The notes: generated by a model not told the origin, from the letters alone. Shown: positions 32,055 to 41,561, counted from the first letter of the stretch. The stretch: 64,000 bases of DNA from Sphingomonas sp. IC081 (GCF_006874585.1 NZ_CP029762.1:124001-188000), one strand, 5' to 3'. Program-made: numbers and translations.

Positions 32055-32866
32055 AGATCCTTTCCGTCATCGTCGGAGCCGACAGCACTGCGACATGCCT
32101 CAATGCAGCCGTTCTCGCAGCGCAGAGCGTGGGGGACTGTACAATCGAAGCGCTGAATGTCGTGGTCGATCCCGGCCTGCTCGTTGCCGCCAGCGAAGAG
32201 GTCGATATGCAGCGTCTGCGCGAACATTGGGAAGGCACGGCCAGCGAGCGATCGGCCGCCTGCCACACGGCTTTCGTGGCATGGACCGCAGGAGCCGCCC
32301 AGGACGCGCCACCCGTTGCCTGGCGAACCATCGTTGGGGATGAGCAAGTCGTGGTGACGCAGGAGGCGAACAATGCCGACCTGCTGGTCGTGATCGCCCA
32401 CGAGCGAAACATGGACGGCGGGGACGCCCTGCATGCCGCGCTGTTCGATAGCCAGAAACCGGTGCTGATCGTCCCGGTTTCCTGGAAGCCCCAGCCCGGT
32501 CAGAGCTTTTCGCGTGTGGCTGCCGGCTTGAGCGACTCCGATGCGGCAAGGCGCGCCATCGAGGCGGCCACGCCCTGGTTGGAAGGCGCCACTGACGTCA
32601 CCGCTATTCGGATCGGCGATGCAGGTGATCCGGCGCTCAAGCTGGAAGCGCTGCTCGACGATGCAGGGATTGCGCACCAGCTCCACGTCGTGCCGCGCTC
32701 GCACGAAAACCTTGGTCAGCAACTCCTGACTGAGGCCCATCTGGCGGGAGCGGATATGCTTGTGACGGGAGCCTATCGGCATAACCAGCTGATCGAATGG
32801 TTCGCAGGCGGAACCACCCGGCACCTGCTCGCCAAGGCGGACATCCCGCTCCTGATGGTTCGCTAA
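32006..32866 (+). CDS. Universal stress protein (tandem Usp domains)
   Basis: This protein of about 272-286 residues has two Usp-like halves: ILSVIVGADSTATCLNAAVL with NADLLVVIAHERN, and FSRVAAGLSDSDAARRAIEA ending GADMLVTGAYRHNQLIEWFA-GGTT with ADIPLLMVR. The first allowed codon is TTG at 32006, but the conserved part begins at an ATA (32051) preceded by AGGAGAG and overlapping the DUF190 stop. That suggests rare ATA initiation or a mutated ATG. It is a fluoride-operon member. Confidence 0.78.
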   Translation: MVDRSPGKAASGEQSIKILSVIVGADSTATCLNAAVLAAQSVGDCTIEALNVVVDPGLLVAASEEVDMQRLREHWEGTASERSAACHTAFVAWTAGAAQDAPPVAWRTIVGDEQVVVTQEANNADLLVVIAHERNMDGGDALHAALFDSQKPVLIVPVSWKPQPGQSFSRVAAGLSDSDAARRAIEAATPWLEGATDVTAIRIGDAGDPALKLEALLDDAGIAHQLHVVPRSHENLGQQLLTEAHLAGADMLVTGAYRHNQLIEWFAGGTTRHLLAKADIPLLMVR

Positions 32867-32932
32867 GGTTGAAGGGGGCGTGATCTGACGGGCGCATCGA
32901 CACGACGCAGCAGAGACAGGTAGCATCGCGCG

Positions 32933-34246
32933 ATGATCTCCATCCCGAACCTGACGCTCGCTTATCTGCTGCTCGAATGGGCGATCCGGCTCATCATGGT
33001 GGTGGTCATTCCGGTGCGGCGTCCGCCCGAAGCGGCGCGCAGTTGGCTGCTTCTCGTGCTGTTCTTGCCGGTGCCCGCCTTCATCCTGTACCGCCTGATC
33101 GGCCGGGCCGCGTTCCCATCCTGGCGGCGGGACCGCTTCAGGCGGGCGGCGCCGGAGCGGGAGAGTGCCGGGCAGGCGCTGATGAGCAGCAAAAGCGCGC
33201 CTTCCCGGACAGCTGTGCTTGCACAATGGCTGGGCGGTTTTCCAAACTGTGGGGGCAACGCCCTCCATCTGCTTGAGGACTATGACGGCACGATCGACGC
33301 TATGGTGACGGCGATAGATGCAGCCCATGTTCGGGTGCATCTGCTGACCTACATCTTCGCAGACGACCGGACGGGACAGAAAGTCGCAGATGCCCTTGGC
33401 CGCGCACATGCACGCGGCGTCGATGTCCGCGTCCTGATCGATGCGCTGGGCTCGCGCCCTTGGGCAAAACGCAGCCTACCGATGCTGGCGGACCGAGGCG
33501 TCACTGCCCGCCTGGTCCTGCCGGTTCGCTTCGCGGCGCTTCGCCGTGCGCGAAGCGATCTGCGCAATCACCGCAAGCTGTGCCTGATCGATGGCAGGGT
33601 CGCTTTCGTAGGGTCGCAGAATATTGTGAACCGCGATTTCAAGCCCGGGATCGTAAATGACGAACTCGTAGCGCGGGTTGAAGGCCCGGTTGTCTGCGCG
33701 CTCGATGCGGTCTTTGCCAGCGACTTGTTCCTTGAGACCGAACAGACCATCGCGGCCTTGCCCGTGCCCGATGCCTCAGGCGCCTCAGAATTGCAGGCGA
33801 TGCCCAGTGGGCCAGACTACCGCGTGCCCGGCTATGAGCGATTGCTCGTCGAACTCGTTCACGAGGCGCAAGAGAATATCACCATTGTCTCGCCCTATCT
33901 GATCCCAGACGAAGCCCTGCTGACCGCGCTCAAGAACGCGGTCGCACGCGGCGTCGCGATCGACCTCGTCGTTTCGCGTGTCGTGGACCAGCGGCTCGTG
34001 AACCTTGCCCAGCGATCCTATTATAGCGAACTGCTCGAGGCGGGCGTACGCCTCCACCTCTACCGCGACAGGTTGCTGCACGCGAAGAACGTATCGATCG
34101 ATGGCCGCATGGCCGTCATCGGATCCAGCAATGCCGATGTTCGCTCCTTCATGCTGAATGCCGAGATCAGCCTGATCTTGCATGATGAAGCGTCCACCGG
34201 ACCTCTCGCGGATGTCCAACGGGGATACATCCGCCGAAGCGACTGA
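32933..34246 (+). CDS. cls: Cardiolipin synthase (phospholipase D family)
   Basis: This 437-residue membrane enzyme makes cardiolipin from phosphatidylglycerol. Two N-terminal helices precede two HKD motifs: NHRKLCLIDGRVAFVGSQN and LLHAKNVSIDGRMAVIGSSN. It follows the usp gene by 66 nt and may share the fluoride-responsive transcript. Membrane remodelling could support ion-stress tolerance; that purpose is inference. Confidence 0.88.
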   Translation: MISIPNLTLAYLLLEWAIRLIMVVVIPVRRPPEAARSWLLLVLFLPVPAFILYRLIGRAAFPSWRRDRFRRAAPERESAGQALMSSKSAPSRTAVLAQWLGGFPNCGGNALHLLEDYDGTIDAMVTAIDAAHVRVHLLTYIFADDRTGQKVADALGRAHARGVDVRVLIDALGSRPWAKRSLPMLADRGVTARLVLPVRFAALRRARSDLRNHRKLCLIDGRVAFVGSQNIVNRDFKPGIVNDELVARVEGPVVCALDAVFASDLFLETEQTIAALPVPDASGASELQAMPSGPDYRVPGYERLLVELVHEAQENITIVSPYLIPDEALLTALKNAVARGVAIDLVVSRVVDQRLVNLAQRSYYSELLEAGVRLHLYRDRLLHAKNVSIDGRMAVIGSSNADVRSFMLNAEISLILHDEASTGPLADVQRGYIRRSD

Positions 34247-34313
34247 CTTTTGCTGGAGGAATGGCGTGATCGCCCGCGTGTTTCCCGCTTCTGCGAAAAT
34301 CTAGCTCGCCTCG

Positions 34314-34886
34314 TCAGTCCTTTGCTGTGACCTCGCGCCTGCGGTGCCGGAAGTGTGCGGCGAGGCCGACGAGGAGCAGCACCGCGAGTACGGGCAGCAG
34401 AACATGGCCCACATCGCGGACGCGGCCAAAAGCAGCCTCGATGCCCTCACCGAACAGGTAACCCAGGGTCACGAAGACTGTCGCCCAGACCACGGCCGCC
34501 AATGCGTTGATAGCCATGAAGCGGGAGGCAGGAAGCGCGGTCGTGCCGATCGCGATGGGGCTGACAGTGCGCAGGCCATACAGAAAGCGGAAGCCGAACA
34601 CGAACAGCACTGGCCGCTGCTCGAACACATCGATGGCGCGGCGGAACGCGGCTTTCTGCTGGACGCGCTGAACGTAGCGATGATTGCGGAACCGGCGGCC
34701 GAGGGCAAAGAAGATCTGATCCGCGACGAAGGAACCGAGCGCCGCCGCTGCTATGGCGGCGGGGTACGCGATCAGGCCACGGTGGACCATCACGCCGCCC
34801 AGCACGACTACCGTCTCGCCTTCGATGCCCGCACCAAGGAACAGAGCCGCAAGGCCGTACTGGCTAAGGATCGCTTCAAGCGTCAC
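34314..34886 (-). CDS. DedA family membrane protein
   Basis: This 190-residue polytopic protein has the DedA/SNARE-associated features GLAALFLGAGIEGETVVVLG and FGFRFLYGLRTVSPIAIGTT. DedA proteins are thought to flip phospholipids or carrier lipids. It is the last gene of a leftward operon with a beta-propeller protein and a DUF305 protein; its ATG overlaps the previous stop by 4 nt. It converges on cls. Confidence 0.85.
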   Translation of the reverse strand: MTLEAILSQYGLAALFLGAGIEGETVVVLGGVMVHRGLIAYPAAIAAAALGSFVADQIFFALGRRFRNHRYVQRVQQKAAFRRAIDVFEQRPVLFVFGFRFLYGLRTVSPIAIGTTALPASRFMAINALAAVVWATVFVTLGYLFGEGIEAAFGRVRDVGHVLLPVLAVLLLVGLAAHFRHRRREVTAKD

Positions 34887-36319
34887 GGCTTCTGCCGCTG
34901 GACCACCGCGCCAGCCTCATCCGGCGCGCCGGAACGGATTACGAGGAAGCGGCGCTCTGCAGGCGCGGCATCCTTGACGATCTGCCGGATCGGGCCAACC
35001 GCATTGACGATCGCCGCGCCTGCCGGATTGGTCATGAACTTGGCCAGCGGCTCGATTGTACCGGTGCCATCCTGACGTGCCGCCAGACCCAGCGTAAAGG
35101 TCTGCTTGGGCGCCAGTCCGGCGACGGCAGCCTGCAGGATCTGGACCTGCCCCTGATCGAACAGCGACACCTGGCTCTGTCCCTGACCTTCCAGGACGAC
35201 CTGCGCTTTCCCCTGCGCCTTGGCGAGCGGCACGAGGTTGTCGAGGCCTTGCCCCGAAGGCACGGCGCCGGGCACATAGGCGACGCCCTGCGGGCCCTGT
35301 CCGATCGGGATCGTGGCAATGACCTTGTTCGTGGCCGTATCTATGACGGCGACTGCATCGTCATTTTCCAGCCCGACATAGATCCGGCTGCCATCGCCTG
35401 AGGGCCAGAGCCCATGCGGCAGCGCGCCGACCGGCACCGAGGCGACTTGTTCGAAAGTGTCGGTCCGGAAGACCTTGACGATATTCTGCGTGCCGACCGT
35501 TACATAGGCGAACTGGCCTTTAGCTGTCCTGGCGATGTTGACGTGGTTGGTGATCGGCCCGGTGTCGATCGTCTTCATCACGGCGAAGGGCGGCTTGGCG
35601 TCGAAGACCATCACCTTGCCGACGTCCTTGAGCGTCAGCCATACCTGCTTGCCGTCAGGCGTGGCGGCGATGTCGGGGCAGAAGGGGCTGTCCTGCTTCA
35701 CGCGGCCAACGATGCGCTTTGACCTGGTGTCGATGACGACGGTTTCTGGCGAGAAGCTGGAACAGACGTAGCCATATTTCCCATCGGGCGAGAAGATCGT
35801 CATGCCCGGCCCGTTGGGGACAGCAATACGGCCCGTCTCCTTGAAGGTGGTCCCGTCGAGCACCGCTATATAATCCTCGCCGCGCACGCTCACCCAGGCT
35901 TCTCGGCCATCGGGCCGGAAGAAGGCTTCATGCGGGGAGCGCCCGACATAGGCGGTGTGCTTCACGGCATTGGTCGCGGTATCGATGAAGCTGACCGAGT
36001 TGGACCCGATCGACACGACCGCCAGGGTACGGCGATCAGGCGAGAAGCCCATGCCATGCACCAGAAGCTGGCCGCGATAGAGCGGGCTGAGATTTGCAGG
36101 CGTAGGATCGCCGAGCTTGATGACACCCAGCAGCGTGTTCGTCGACGGATCGATGACCGATACCGTGTTGGAAAACTGGTCCGAAGTGTAGAAGCGGTCC
36201 TGCGCACTGACTGCCCTGTCGGGCTGGGCATTGGGGACCTGCTGCGCAGATGCCGGGAGTGCGACCAGGGCAGCCGCTATCGGCAAGGTGCATGACACGA
36301 TGCTCAGCGTCTTGTTCAT
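34883..36319 (-). CDS. Periplasmic YVTN-type beta-propeller protein
   Basis: This 478-residue exported protein has a signal peptide (MNKTLSIVSCTLPIAAALVA) and repeated beta-propeller blades with motifs such as NTVSVIDPSTNTLLGVI, MGFSPDRRTLAVVS, FRPDGREAWVSVRG and DAVAVIDTATNKVIATI. A C-terminal region of about 120 residues outside the propeller (Gln-rich GQGQSQVSLFDQGQVQI) has no clear family. The start at 36319 overlaps the DUF305 stop; the longer upstream frame is spurious. Ligand unknown. Confidence 0.83.
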   Translation of the reverse strand: MNKTLSIVSCTLPIAAALVALPASAQQVPNAQPDRAVSAQDRFYTSDQFSNTVSVIDPSTNTLLGVIKLGDPTPANLSPLYRGQLLVHGMGFSPDRRTLAVVSIGSNSVSFIDTATNAVKHTAYVGRSPHEAFFRPDGREAWVSVRGEDYIAVLDGTTFKETGRIAVPNGPGMTIFSPDGKYGYVCSSFSPETVVIDTRSKRIVGRVKQDSPFCPDIAATPDGKQVWLTLKDVGKVMVFDAKPPFAVMKTIDTGPITNHVNIARTAKGQFAYVTVGTQNIVKVFRTDTFEQVASVPVGALPHGLWPSGDGSRIYVGLENDDAVAVIDTATNKVIATIPIGQGPQGVAYVPGAVPSGQGLDNLVPLAKAQGKAQVVLEGQGQSQVSLFDQGQVQILQAAVAGLAPKQTFTLGLAARQDGTGTIEPLAKFMTNPAGAAIVNAVGPIRQIVKDAAPAERRFLVIRSGAPDEAGAVVQRQKP

Positions 36320-36699
36320 TTGTCGTCTCCCATGTGATGATGCGCGCCGGCAGCGGGGCCGGTCTTTTCGGCGAGGATGTCCTGCATGACGGCGATCTCC
36401 TGCCGCTGCTCGACGATGATGCCCTGAGCCAGACGGCGCAGGCGTTCGTCTTTTCCATACCTGAGTTCCGCTTCCGCCATCTCGATTGCGCCCTGGTGAT
36501 GGGGGATCATTATTGCCGCGAAGTCGCGGTCCGGGTCGCCCGATGGCGCATTCATCATCGCATGGTGCATCCGCTCCATGGAGGCTGCCATCTGGCTTGC
36601 GAAGCCATCGGGCGATGTCGCCAGTGCGGCCGCCGATGCTGTCGCCGCGCAAAGGCCGGCCAATCCCCATAGCAGTTTCAAGTGAAGCCCTTTCGTCAT
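36316..36699 (-). CDS. DUF305 family periplasmic protein
   Basis: This 127-residue exported protein has a signal peptide ending near ASAAALA and the DUF305 core MERMHHAMM, DRDFAAIMIPHHQGAIEMAE, RLRRLAQGIIVEQRQEIAVM. DUF305 proteins are His/Met-rich, ferritin-like helical proteins common in metal-resistance clusters. It leads the leftward operon with the beta-propeller and DedA genes. The ATG at 36699 gives the expected signal peptide. Confidence 0.85.
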   Translation of the reverse strand: MTKGLHLKLLWGLAGLCAATASAAALATSPDGFASQMAASMERMHHAMMNAPSGDPDRDFAAIMIPHHQGAIEMAEAELRYGKDERLRRLAQGIIVEQRQEIAVMQDILAEKTGPAAGAHHHMGDDK

Positions 36700-36881
36700 G
36701 GCGCTCCGGCGATAACGCCCACAGCGGACGCAAGTGTCATCGTCGCAGTGCGCAACGGAAAAAATGCGAGCTGCTGAGGAGCATGTGCGCCAACGCAGGC
36801 GTTGCCTATCGAACGGATGGCGCAACCGTCGCGATCGATCCAACCGATGATTTTTGTAGTTTCGACAGGATTTGACGATCA

Positions 36882-37478
36882 ATGGTCTGGCTGGATGATC
36901 CCGCGTTGATCGCCGAACGCAAAGCGGCTCTTGGTGCGCCGCACATCGCGCCGCTGGAGATATGGCGTGAGGGGCTCGTTGGCGCAGGACACCCGGTGCC
37001 GCATTTCGACCCGTTCGATGGCGGCATAAATGCGCGCCTTCTCCTGCTTCTTGAGACGCCGGGGCCCGGGCCTGATCGCACTCGCTTCGTGTCGCGGGAC
37101 AATCCGTCAGGCACAGCTCGGAACCTTCGCCGCTATCTTGAGGCTGCAGGCATTGGCCGAAACGACATCGTTCAGTGGAACTGCGTGCCCTGGATCGTCC
37201 ACGCCCCCGGCGCCCGCAATCGCGCACTGCGCCGCGCAGAGATTGCCGAGGGTCTCGCAACGCTTCCCGGCCTGCTTGCGAAACTGCCGTGCGTGCGGGT
37301 CTGCATATTGGCGGGACGGGTGGCTGCAGGTGCGGAGGCGCTTATCAAAGAGGCGCGGCCCGATGTATCAATCATCACCATGCCCCATCCTAGTCCGGCC
37401 AATGTCTGCAACAGTCCTGATGTCGGCCAACGGATCGCGAGCGCGCTGGTGGCCGCCAGGACCGTACTAATCGAATGA
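36882..37478 (+). CDS. Uracil-DNA glycosylase superfamily protein
   Basis: This 198-residue protein shows a uracil-DNA glycosylase fold pattern: LLLLLETPGPGPD near residue 50, NPSGTARNLRRYLEAAG, WNCVPW, and the C-terminal MPHPSPANV corresponding to the HPSP motif. Exact family membership and substrate are uncertain. It is a lone rightward gene between two operons inside the transposon. Confidence 0.75.
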   Translation: MVWLDDPALIAERKAALGAPHIAPLEIWREGLVGAGHPVPHFDPFDGGINARLLLLLETPGPGPDRTRFVSRDNPSGTARNLRRYLEAAGIGRNDIVQWNCVPWIVHAPGARNRALRRAEIAEGLATLPGLLAKLPCVRVCILAGRVAAGAEALIKEARPDVSIITMPHPSPANVCNSPDVGQRIASALVAARTVLIE

Positions 37479-37561
37479 TCTTAAAATACGATTGGAATGA
37501 TATAATCAATGCGTTGGAGTGATTGATAGGGCTGAGGTATCGATGGTGACAGGAGATCACC

Positions 37562-38431
37562 ATGACCCTTGAACAATTGCGCATCTTTGTAGGTGTCGCC
37601 GAACGCGAACATATGACGCGGGCCGCAGAGGCACTGGGCGTGACCCAGTCCGCCGCCAGCGCCGCGATTGCCACACTGGAAGCCAGACATGACGTTCCGC
37701 TCTTCAACCGCGTGGGTCGCGGCATCGAACTGACCGAGGCGGGTCGCATGTTCCTCGATGAGGCACGCGCCGTCCTTGGCCGCGCCGCGACGGCGGAGCT
37801 TACCCTGGCCGAGTATGGCGGCCTGAAGCGCGGAACCCTGCGCCTTGTCGCCAGCCAGACCATCGCCAGCTACTGGCTCCCTTCGCGCCTCGCCCAGTTC
37901 CACAGCCGTCACCCGGCGATCCGCGTCGAACTCGCAATCGACAACAGCGAAGGTGCGGCAGCGCGGGTACTGGATGGCCGCGCGGAACTGGGCTTTGTCG
38001 AAGGTTCGATCGACCAGCCCGCACTCGCCCACTGGAAAGTCGGCGAGGACCGGATGCTGCTTATCTCGGGGCAGGCTGTCGATACCATCAATGAGGACTG
38101 GGTGCGCGGCGCCAACTGGATCGTGCGAGAGCACGGGTCCGGCACGCGGTCGAGTTTCGAGGATGTGCTGCGTGATCGCGGTATCGATCCGGCAGACCTG
38201 GACATCGCCATGACGCTGCCGTCCAACGAAGCCGTACGGTCTGCTGTCGAGGCCGGCGCTGGCGTCGCGGTCCTGTCCGAACTGGTGGTGCGCCGCGCGC
38301 TTGCTGCGGGGCACCTTCATGAATTGCCGCTCGCGATGCCAGCCCGTCCATTTGAGGCGTTACGCCACAAGGAACGGTATCGCACTCGGGCAGCCGACGC
38401 GCTGACCGAACTGGTCAAGGAGTTTGGATGA
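37562..38431 (+). CDS. LysR-type regulator (CysL-like)
   Basis: This 289-residue LysR regulator has an N-terminal helix-turn-helix (MTLEQLRIFVGVAEREHMTR, AAEALGVTQSAASAAIATLE) and a substrate-binding domain with LVASQTIASYWLPSRL and VREHGSGTR. The CysL/CbbR-like sequence and its 4-nt overlap with a sulfite-exporter-type gene suggest control of the sulfite module downstream. An AGGAG precedes the ATG. Confidence 0.87.
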   Translation: MTLEQLRIFVGVAEREHMTRAAEALGVTQSAASAAIATLEARHDVPLFNRVGRGIELTEAGRMFLDEARAVLGRAATAELTLAEYGGLKRGTLRLVASQTIASYWLPSRLAQFHSRHPAIRVELAIDNSEGAAARVLDGRAELGFVEGSIDQPALAHWKVGEDRMLLISGQAVDTINEDWVRGANWIVREHGSGTRSSFEDVLRDRGIDPADLDIAMTLPSNEAVRSAVEAGAGVAVLSELVVRRALAAGHLHELPLAMPARPFEALRHKERYRTRAADALTELVKEFG

Positions 38432-39582
38432 TGACCACGGATATCAAGCCCATCCTCGAAGGGATGCGCCCGCTCAGCCGGCTCGATCACCCGCGCGAGA
38501 TGATCCGCCAGTTCACGCCCAACTGGTTTGCCGCAACCATGGGCACGGGCATCCTTGCGCTGGCCCTCCCGCAGATGCCGGGCATCGGCGCTTCGCTCAA
38601 GCCGATGGGAGAAGTGATGTGGTTCTTTAACATCGGGCTCTTCACCCTTTTTACCGCGCTCTATACCGCGCGCTGGATCCTGTTCGGCCACGAAGCGCGG
38701 CGCATCTTCGGGCACAATACCGTATCGATGTTCATCGGCACGATCCCGATGGGCCTCGCCACGATCATCAACGGCTGTCTCGCATTCGGTATCGCGCGCT
38801 TCGGCGAGGGCATCGTGCCGGTCGCCACGGTCTTGTGGTGGATCGACGCCGCCATGGCGGTGAGCTGCGGTGTGCTGATCCCGTACTTCATGTTCACGCG
38901 CCACCAGCATTCACTCGATGGGATGACGGCGGTGTGGCTGCTGCCGGTCGTGGCGGCCGAAGTGACGGCTGCCAGCGGAGGACTGTTGGCGCCGCATCTG
39001 GCGCAGGGCAGCGCACAGTTTGGGATGCTCGTCACGTCCTACATCCTGTGGGCCTATTCGGTCCCGGTCGCCTTCAGCATCCTGGCGCTGCTGATCCTGC
39101 GCATGGCGCTGCACAAGCTGCCGCATGAGGGCATGGCCGCATCGAGCTGGCTGGCACTCGGCCCCATCGGCACCGGCGCGCTGGGCATGCTGGTTCTGGG
39201 CGGCGATGCGCCTGCGATCATGGCCGGGCATGGGCTGGCCGATGTCGGCGCTGTCGCCCAGGGTATCGGCACAATCGCCGGCCTGCTGCTCTGGGGGTTT
39301 GGCCTCTGGTGGCTGGCGCTCGCCTCGCTCATCACCTGGCGCTACTGGCGGGCAGGTATCCCGTTCAACCTTGGCTGGTGGGGTTACACCTTCCCGCTAG
39401 GCGTCTTCACCGTGGCAACCTTTCGCCTTGGCACGACCCTGAACCTTGCCTTCTTCGGTATCGTCGGCACCGCCCTGACCCTGGCGCTCGCGCTGATGTG
39501 GATCGTGGTGGCCGCCAAGACCCTGATCGGCGGATGGCGCGGCAATCTGTTCGTATCACCCTGTATCGCCGCTACAAACTGA
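38428..39582 (+). CDS. TDT/SLAC1 family exporter, probable sulfite exporter
   Basis: This 384-residue membrane protein has about ten helices of the tellurite-resistance/dicarboxylate transporter (TDT) family, beginning FTPNWFAATMGTGILALALP and including FNLGWWGYTFPLGVFTVATF. Family members include TehA, SLAC1 and the yeast sulfite pump Ssu1. Placement between a LysR gene and sulfite dehydrogenase genes favours sulfite efflux. The start overlaps lysR by 4 nt. Confidence 0.82.
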   Translation: MMTTDIKPILEGMRPLSRLDHPREMIRQFTPNWFAATMGTGILALALPQMPGIGASLKPMGEVMWFFNIGLFTLFTALYTARWILFGHEARRIFGHNTVSMFIGTIPMGLATIINGCLAFGIARFGEGIVPVATVLWWIDAAMAVSCGVLIPYFMFTRHQHSLDGMTAVWLLPVVAAEVTAASGGLLAPHLAQGSAQFGMLVTSYILWAYSVPVAFSILALLILRMALHKLPHEGMAASSWLALGPIGTGALGMLVLGGDAPAIMAGHGLADVGAVAQGIGTIAGLLLWGFGLWWLALASLITWRYWRAGIPFNLGWWGYTFPLGVFTVATFRLGTTLNLAFFGIVGTALTLALALMWIVVAAKTLIGGWRGNLFVSPCIAATN

Positions 39583-39667
39583 TCGGGCATTGCGATCAGT
39601 AACGGCGTTCTGATCGCTTGCTTCTCACAGCAGCACCCGCCACCATTTTGCCCGAGAGGATACGACC

Positions 39668-40918
39668 ATGGACAGACTGGATGCTGAGCTCGCGGCCGAA
39701 ACAAGCCGCCGCCGTTTCCTGCAGAATGCCGCGCTCGGCGGTGCAGCCATCGCTGCCGCACCCGCTCTGGCGCAAGGCATCACGCAGGGTCTGACCGACC
39801 TGCATCTCCCCGGCGGCAATGCGCAGCGCCCAATGACGAGCGCATTTCCCGGCAAAGGAAGCATGATCCTCCAGCGCGTCCATCCGCCGTTGCTGGAAAC
39901 ACCGATGGATGTCTTCGACCGAGATGTGTTCACCCCCAATGACCAGTTCTTCGTGCGCTGGCATTGGGCGGACATCCCGACCTCGATCGACGTCGATGCC
40001 TTCCGGCTCACTATCCGCGGGCACGTCAACAAGCCGATCGCAATCAGCCTCGAACAGCTGATGCGCCTGCCGCGGGTGGAGATGGCCGCGGTGAACCAGT
40101 GCTCGGGCAATTCGCGCGGGCTGTTCCAGCCCCGCGTCCCCGGCGCGCAGTGGGGCAACGGGGCGATGGGCAATGCGAAGTGGCTCGGCGTGCGCCTGCG
40201 CGATGTGCTCGATCTGGCCGGGGTGAAGGCGGGGGCGGTCCAGGTCCGGTTCGGGGCGCTCGATCAACCTGTGGTCGCCGGTGCCCCGGACTTCGAGAAG
40301 GCGCTCGACATCGATCATGCCCGCGACGGCGAAGTGATGATCGCCTTCGGCATGAACGGCACGCAGCTGCCGCTCCTCAACGGCTTCCCGATCCGGCTGA
40401 TCGTGCCGGGCTGGTACTCGACTTACTGGGTCAAGATGCTGAACGACATCGAGGTCTTGCCCGGGCCTGATGACGAATACTGGATGGCCAAGGCCTACAA
40501 GATCCCGGCGACGCCGGGCGCCAATGTAAAGCCCGGCGCCAAGGACTTCCCAACCGTTCCGATCAACCGCATGATCCCGCGTTCGTGGGTTACCAGTCTG
40601 GGCGAAGGTCAGCGGATCGCACACGAGGCCTCGATCCCGCTCGGCGGTATTGCCATGGGCGGCGACTGCGGCGTGGCACGGGTCGATGTGTCCACCGACG
40701 GCGGTCGCCACTGGTTTGCAACCAAGCTCGGACCGGACCACGGGAAGTACAGTTTCCGGCGGTGGGACGCCCAGGTTCCCTTGCCCGGCCCCGGAAAGAC
40801 GTCGCTTATGTCGCGCTGCTGGAATACGGCAGGCGTCGCACAGCCGATGGCGCCGATCTGGAACCCTGGCGGTTTCATGCGCGGCAATATCGAAACCACT
40901 ACCATCGTGACGGCATAA
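39668..40918 (+). CDS. sorA: Sulfite dehydrogenase molybdenum subunit, SorA-like
   Basis: This 416-residue exported molybdoenzyme has a Tat signal (TSRRRFLQNAALGGAAIAAA) and a sulfite-oxidase-type molybdopterin domain. The Mo-ligating Cys lies in VNQCSGNSRG, and MNGTQLPLLNGFPIRLIVPG and GIAMGGDCGVARVDVSTDGG belong to the dimerisation region. It oxidises sulfite to sulfate in the periplasm, passing electrons to the cytochrome encoded next. The preceding exporter gene and LysR gene support sulfite detoxification. Confidence 0.87.
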   Translation: MDRLDAELAAETSRRRFLQNAALGGAAIAAAPALAQGITQGLTDLHLPGGNAQRPMTSAFPGKGSMILQRVHPPLLETPMDVFDRDVFTPNDQFFVRWHWADIPTSIDVDAFRLTIRGHVNKPIAISLEQLMRLPRVEMAAVNQCSGNSRGLFQPRVPGAQWGNGAMGNAKWLGVRLRDVLDLAGVKAGAVQVRFGALDQPVVAGAPDFEKALDIDHARDGEVMIAFGMNGTQLPLLNGFPIRLIVPGWYSTYWVKMLNDIEVLPGPDDEYWMAKAYKIPATPGANVKPGAKDFPTVPINRMIPRSWVTSLGEGQRIAHEASIPLGGIAMGGDCGVARVDVSTDGGRHWFATKLGPDHGKYSFRRWDAQVPLPGPGKTSLMSRCWNTAGVAQPMAPIWNPGGFMRGNIETTTIVTA

Positions 40919-40929
40919 GGAGCTTTGGC

Positions 40930-41406
40930 ATGAAAGCGCCAACCCCAGGCATGCTGGCCGTCGGACTGCTCGGCGTGACCGTCTTCACCCTCATGATGGT
41001 GGGCCCTCCCGGCAGCTACACCCCGCTGCCCGAACCCCAATCCACAGGGCCTACACCCAGCAGCATTTCCGTGAACGGCTTTACCATGACCTCGGATACG
41101 GTCGATCTTCCTATCGATGAGCAGCAATATCCCGATGGCCCTCATGCCGATGTCATCAATGCGAATTGCACGTCTTGCCATTCCGCCAGCATGGCGATGA
41201 CCCAGCCAGTGCTTTCAGCGGACCAGTGGAAGGCAACGGTCACCAAGATGAAGGATGTCTACAAGGCTCCCGTGGCGGACAAGGACATTCCGGCTATCGT
41301 CGACTATCTGACGGCGATGAGTGCAGCGCAGGATGGGGCGCCGACCGGAAAGGCTCAGGATACCGCCCCCGGCACCGCGCCGGATGCCTCCGGAGGAACG
41401 GGTTGA
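40930..41406 (+). CDS. sorB: Sulfite dehydrogenase cytochrome c subunit, SorB-like
   Basis: This 158-residue exported monohaem cytochrome c has an N-terminal membrane/signal segment (LAVGLLGVTVFTLMMVG), the haem motif CTSCH in ANCTSCHSASM, a distal Met region (AMTQPVLSADQW), and an Ala/Pro/Thr-rich tail. It starts 11 nt after sorA and is the likely electron acceptor of SorA. The upstream open frame is spurious. Confidence 0.86.
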   Translation: MKAPTPGMLAVGLLGVTVFTLMMVGPPGSYTPLPEPQSTGPTPSSISVNGFTMTSDTVDLPIDEQQYPDGPHADVINANCTSCHSASMAMTQPVLSADQWKATVTKMKDVYKAPVADKDIPAIVDYLTAMSAAQDGAPTGKAQDTAPGTAPDASGGTG

Positions 41407-41561
41407 GGCGCCAAGCTGCGTAACGTCTGCTTTCAGGCGCTACCCTAGGAGCATTGAGCGGCGGGAATGGGCGCATGTTGCCCAATCGCGGGACGGAATG
41501 GAATTGATGAAATCCAGCAGAAGCGCCGCATTCAGGTGCGCGCCGCCAACCTCCTAAGTTA

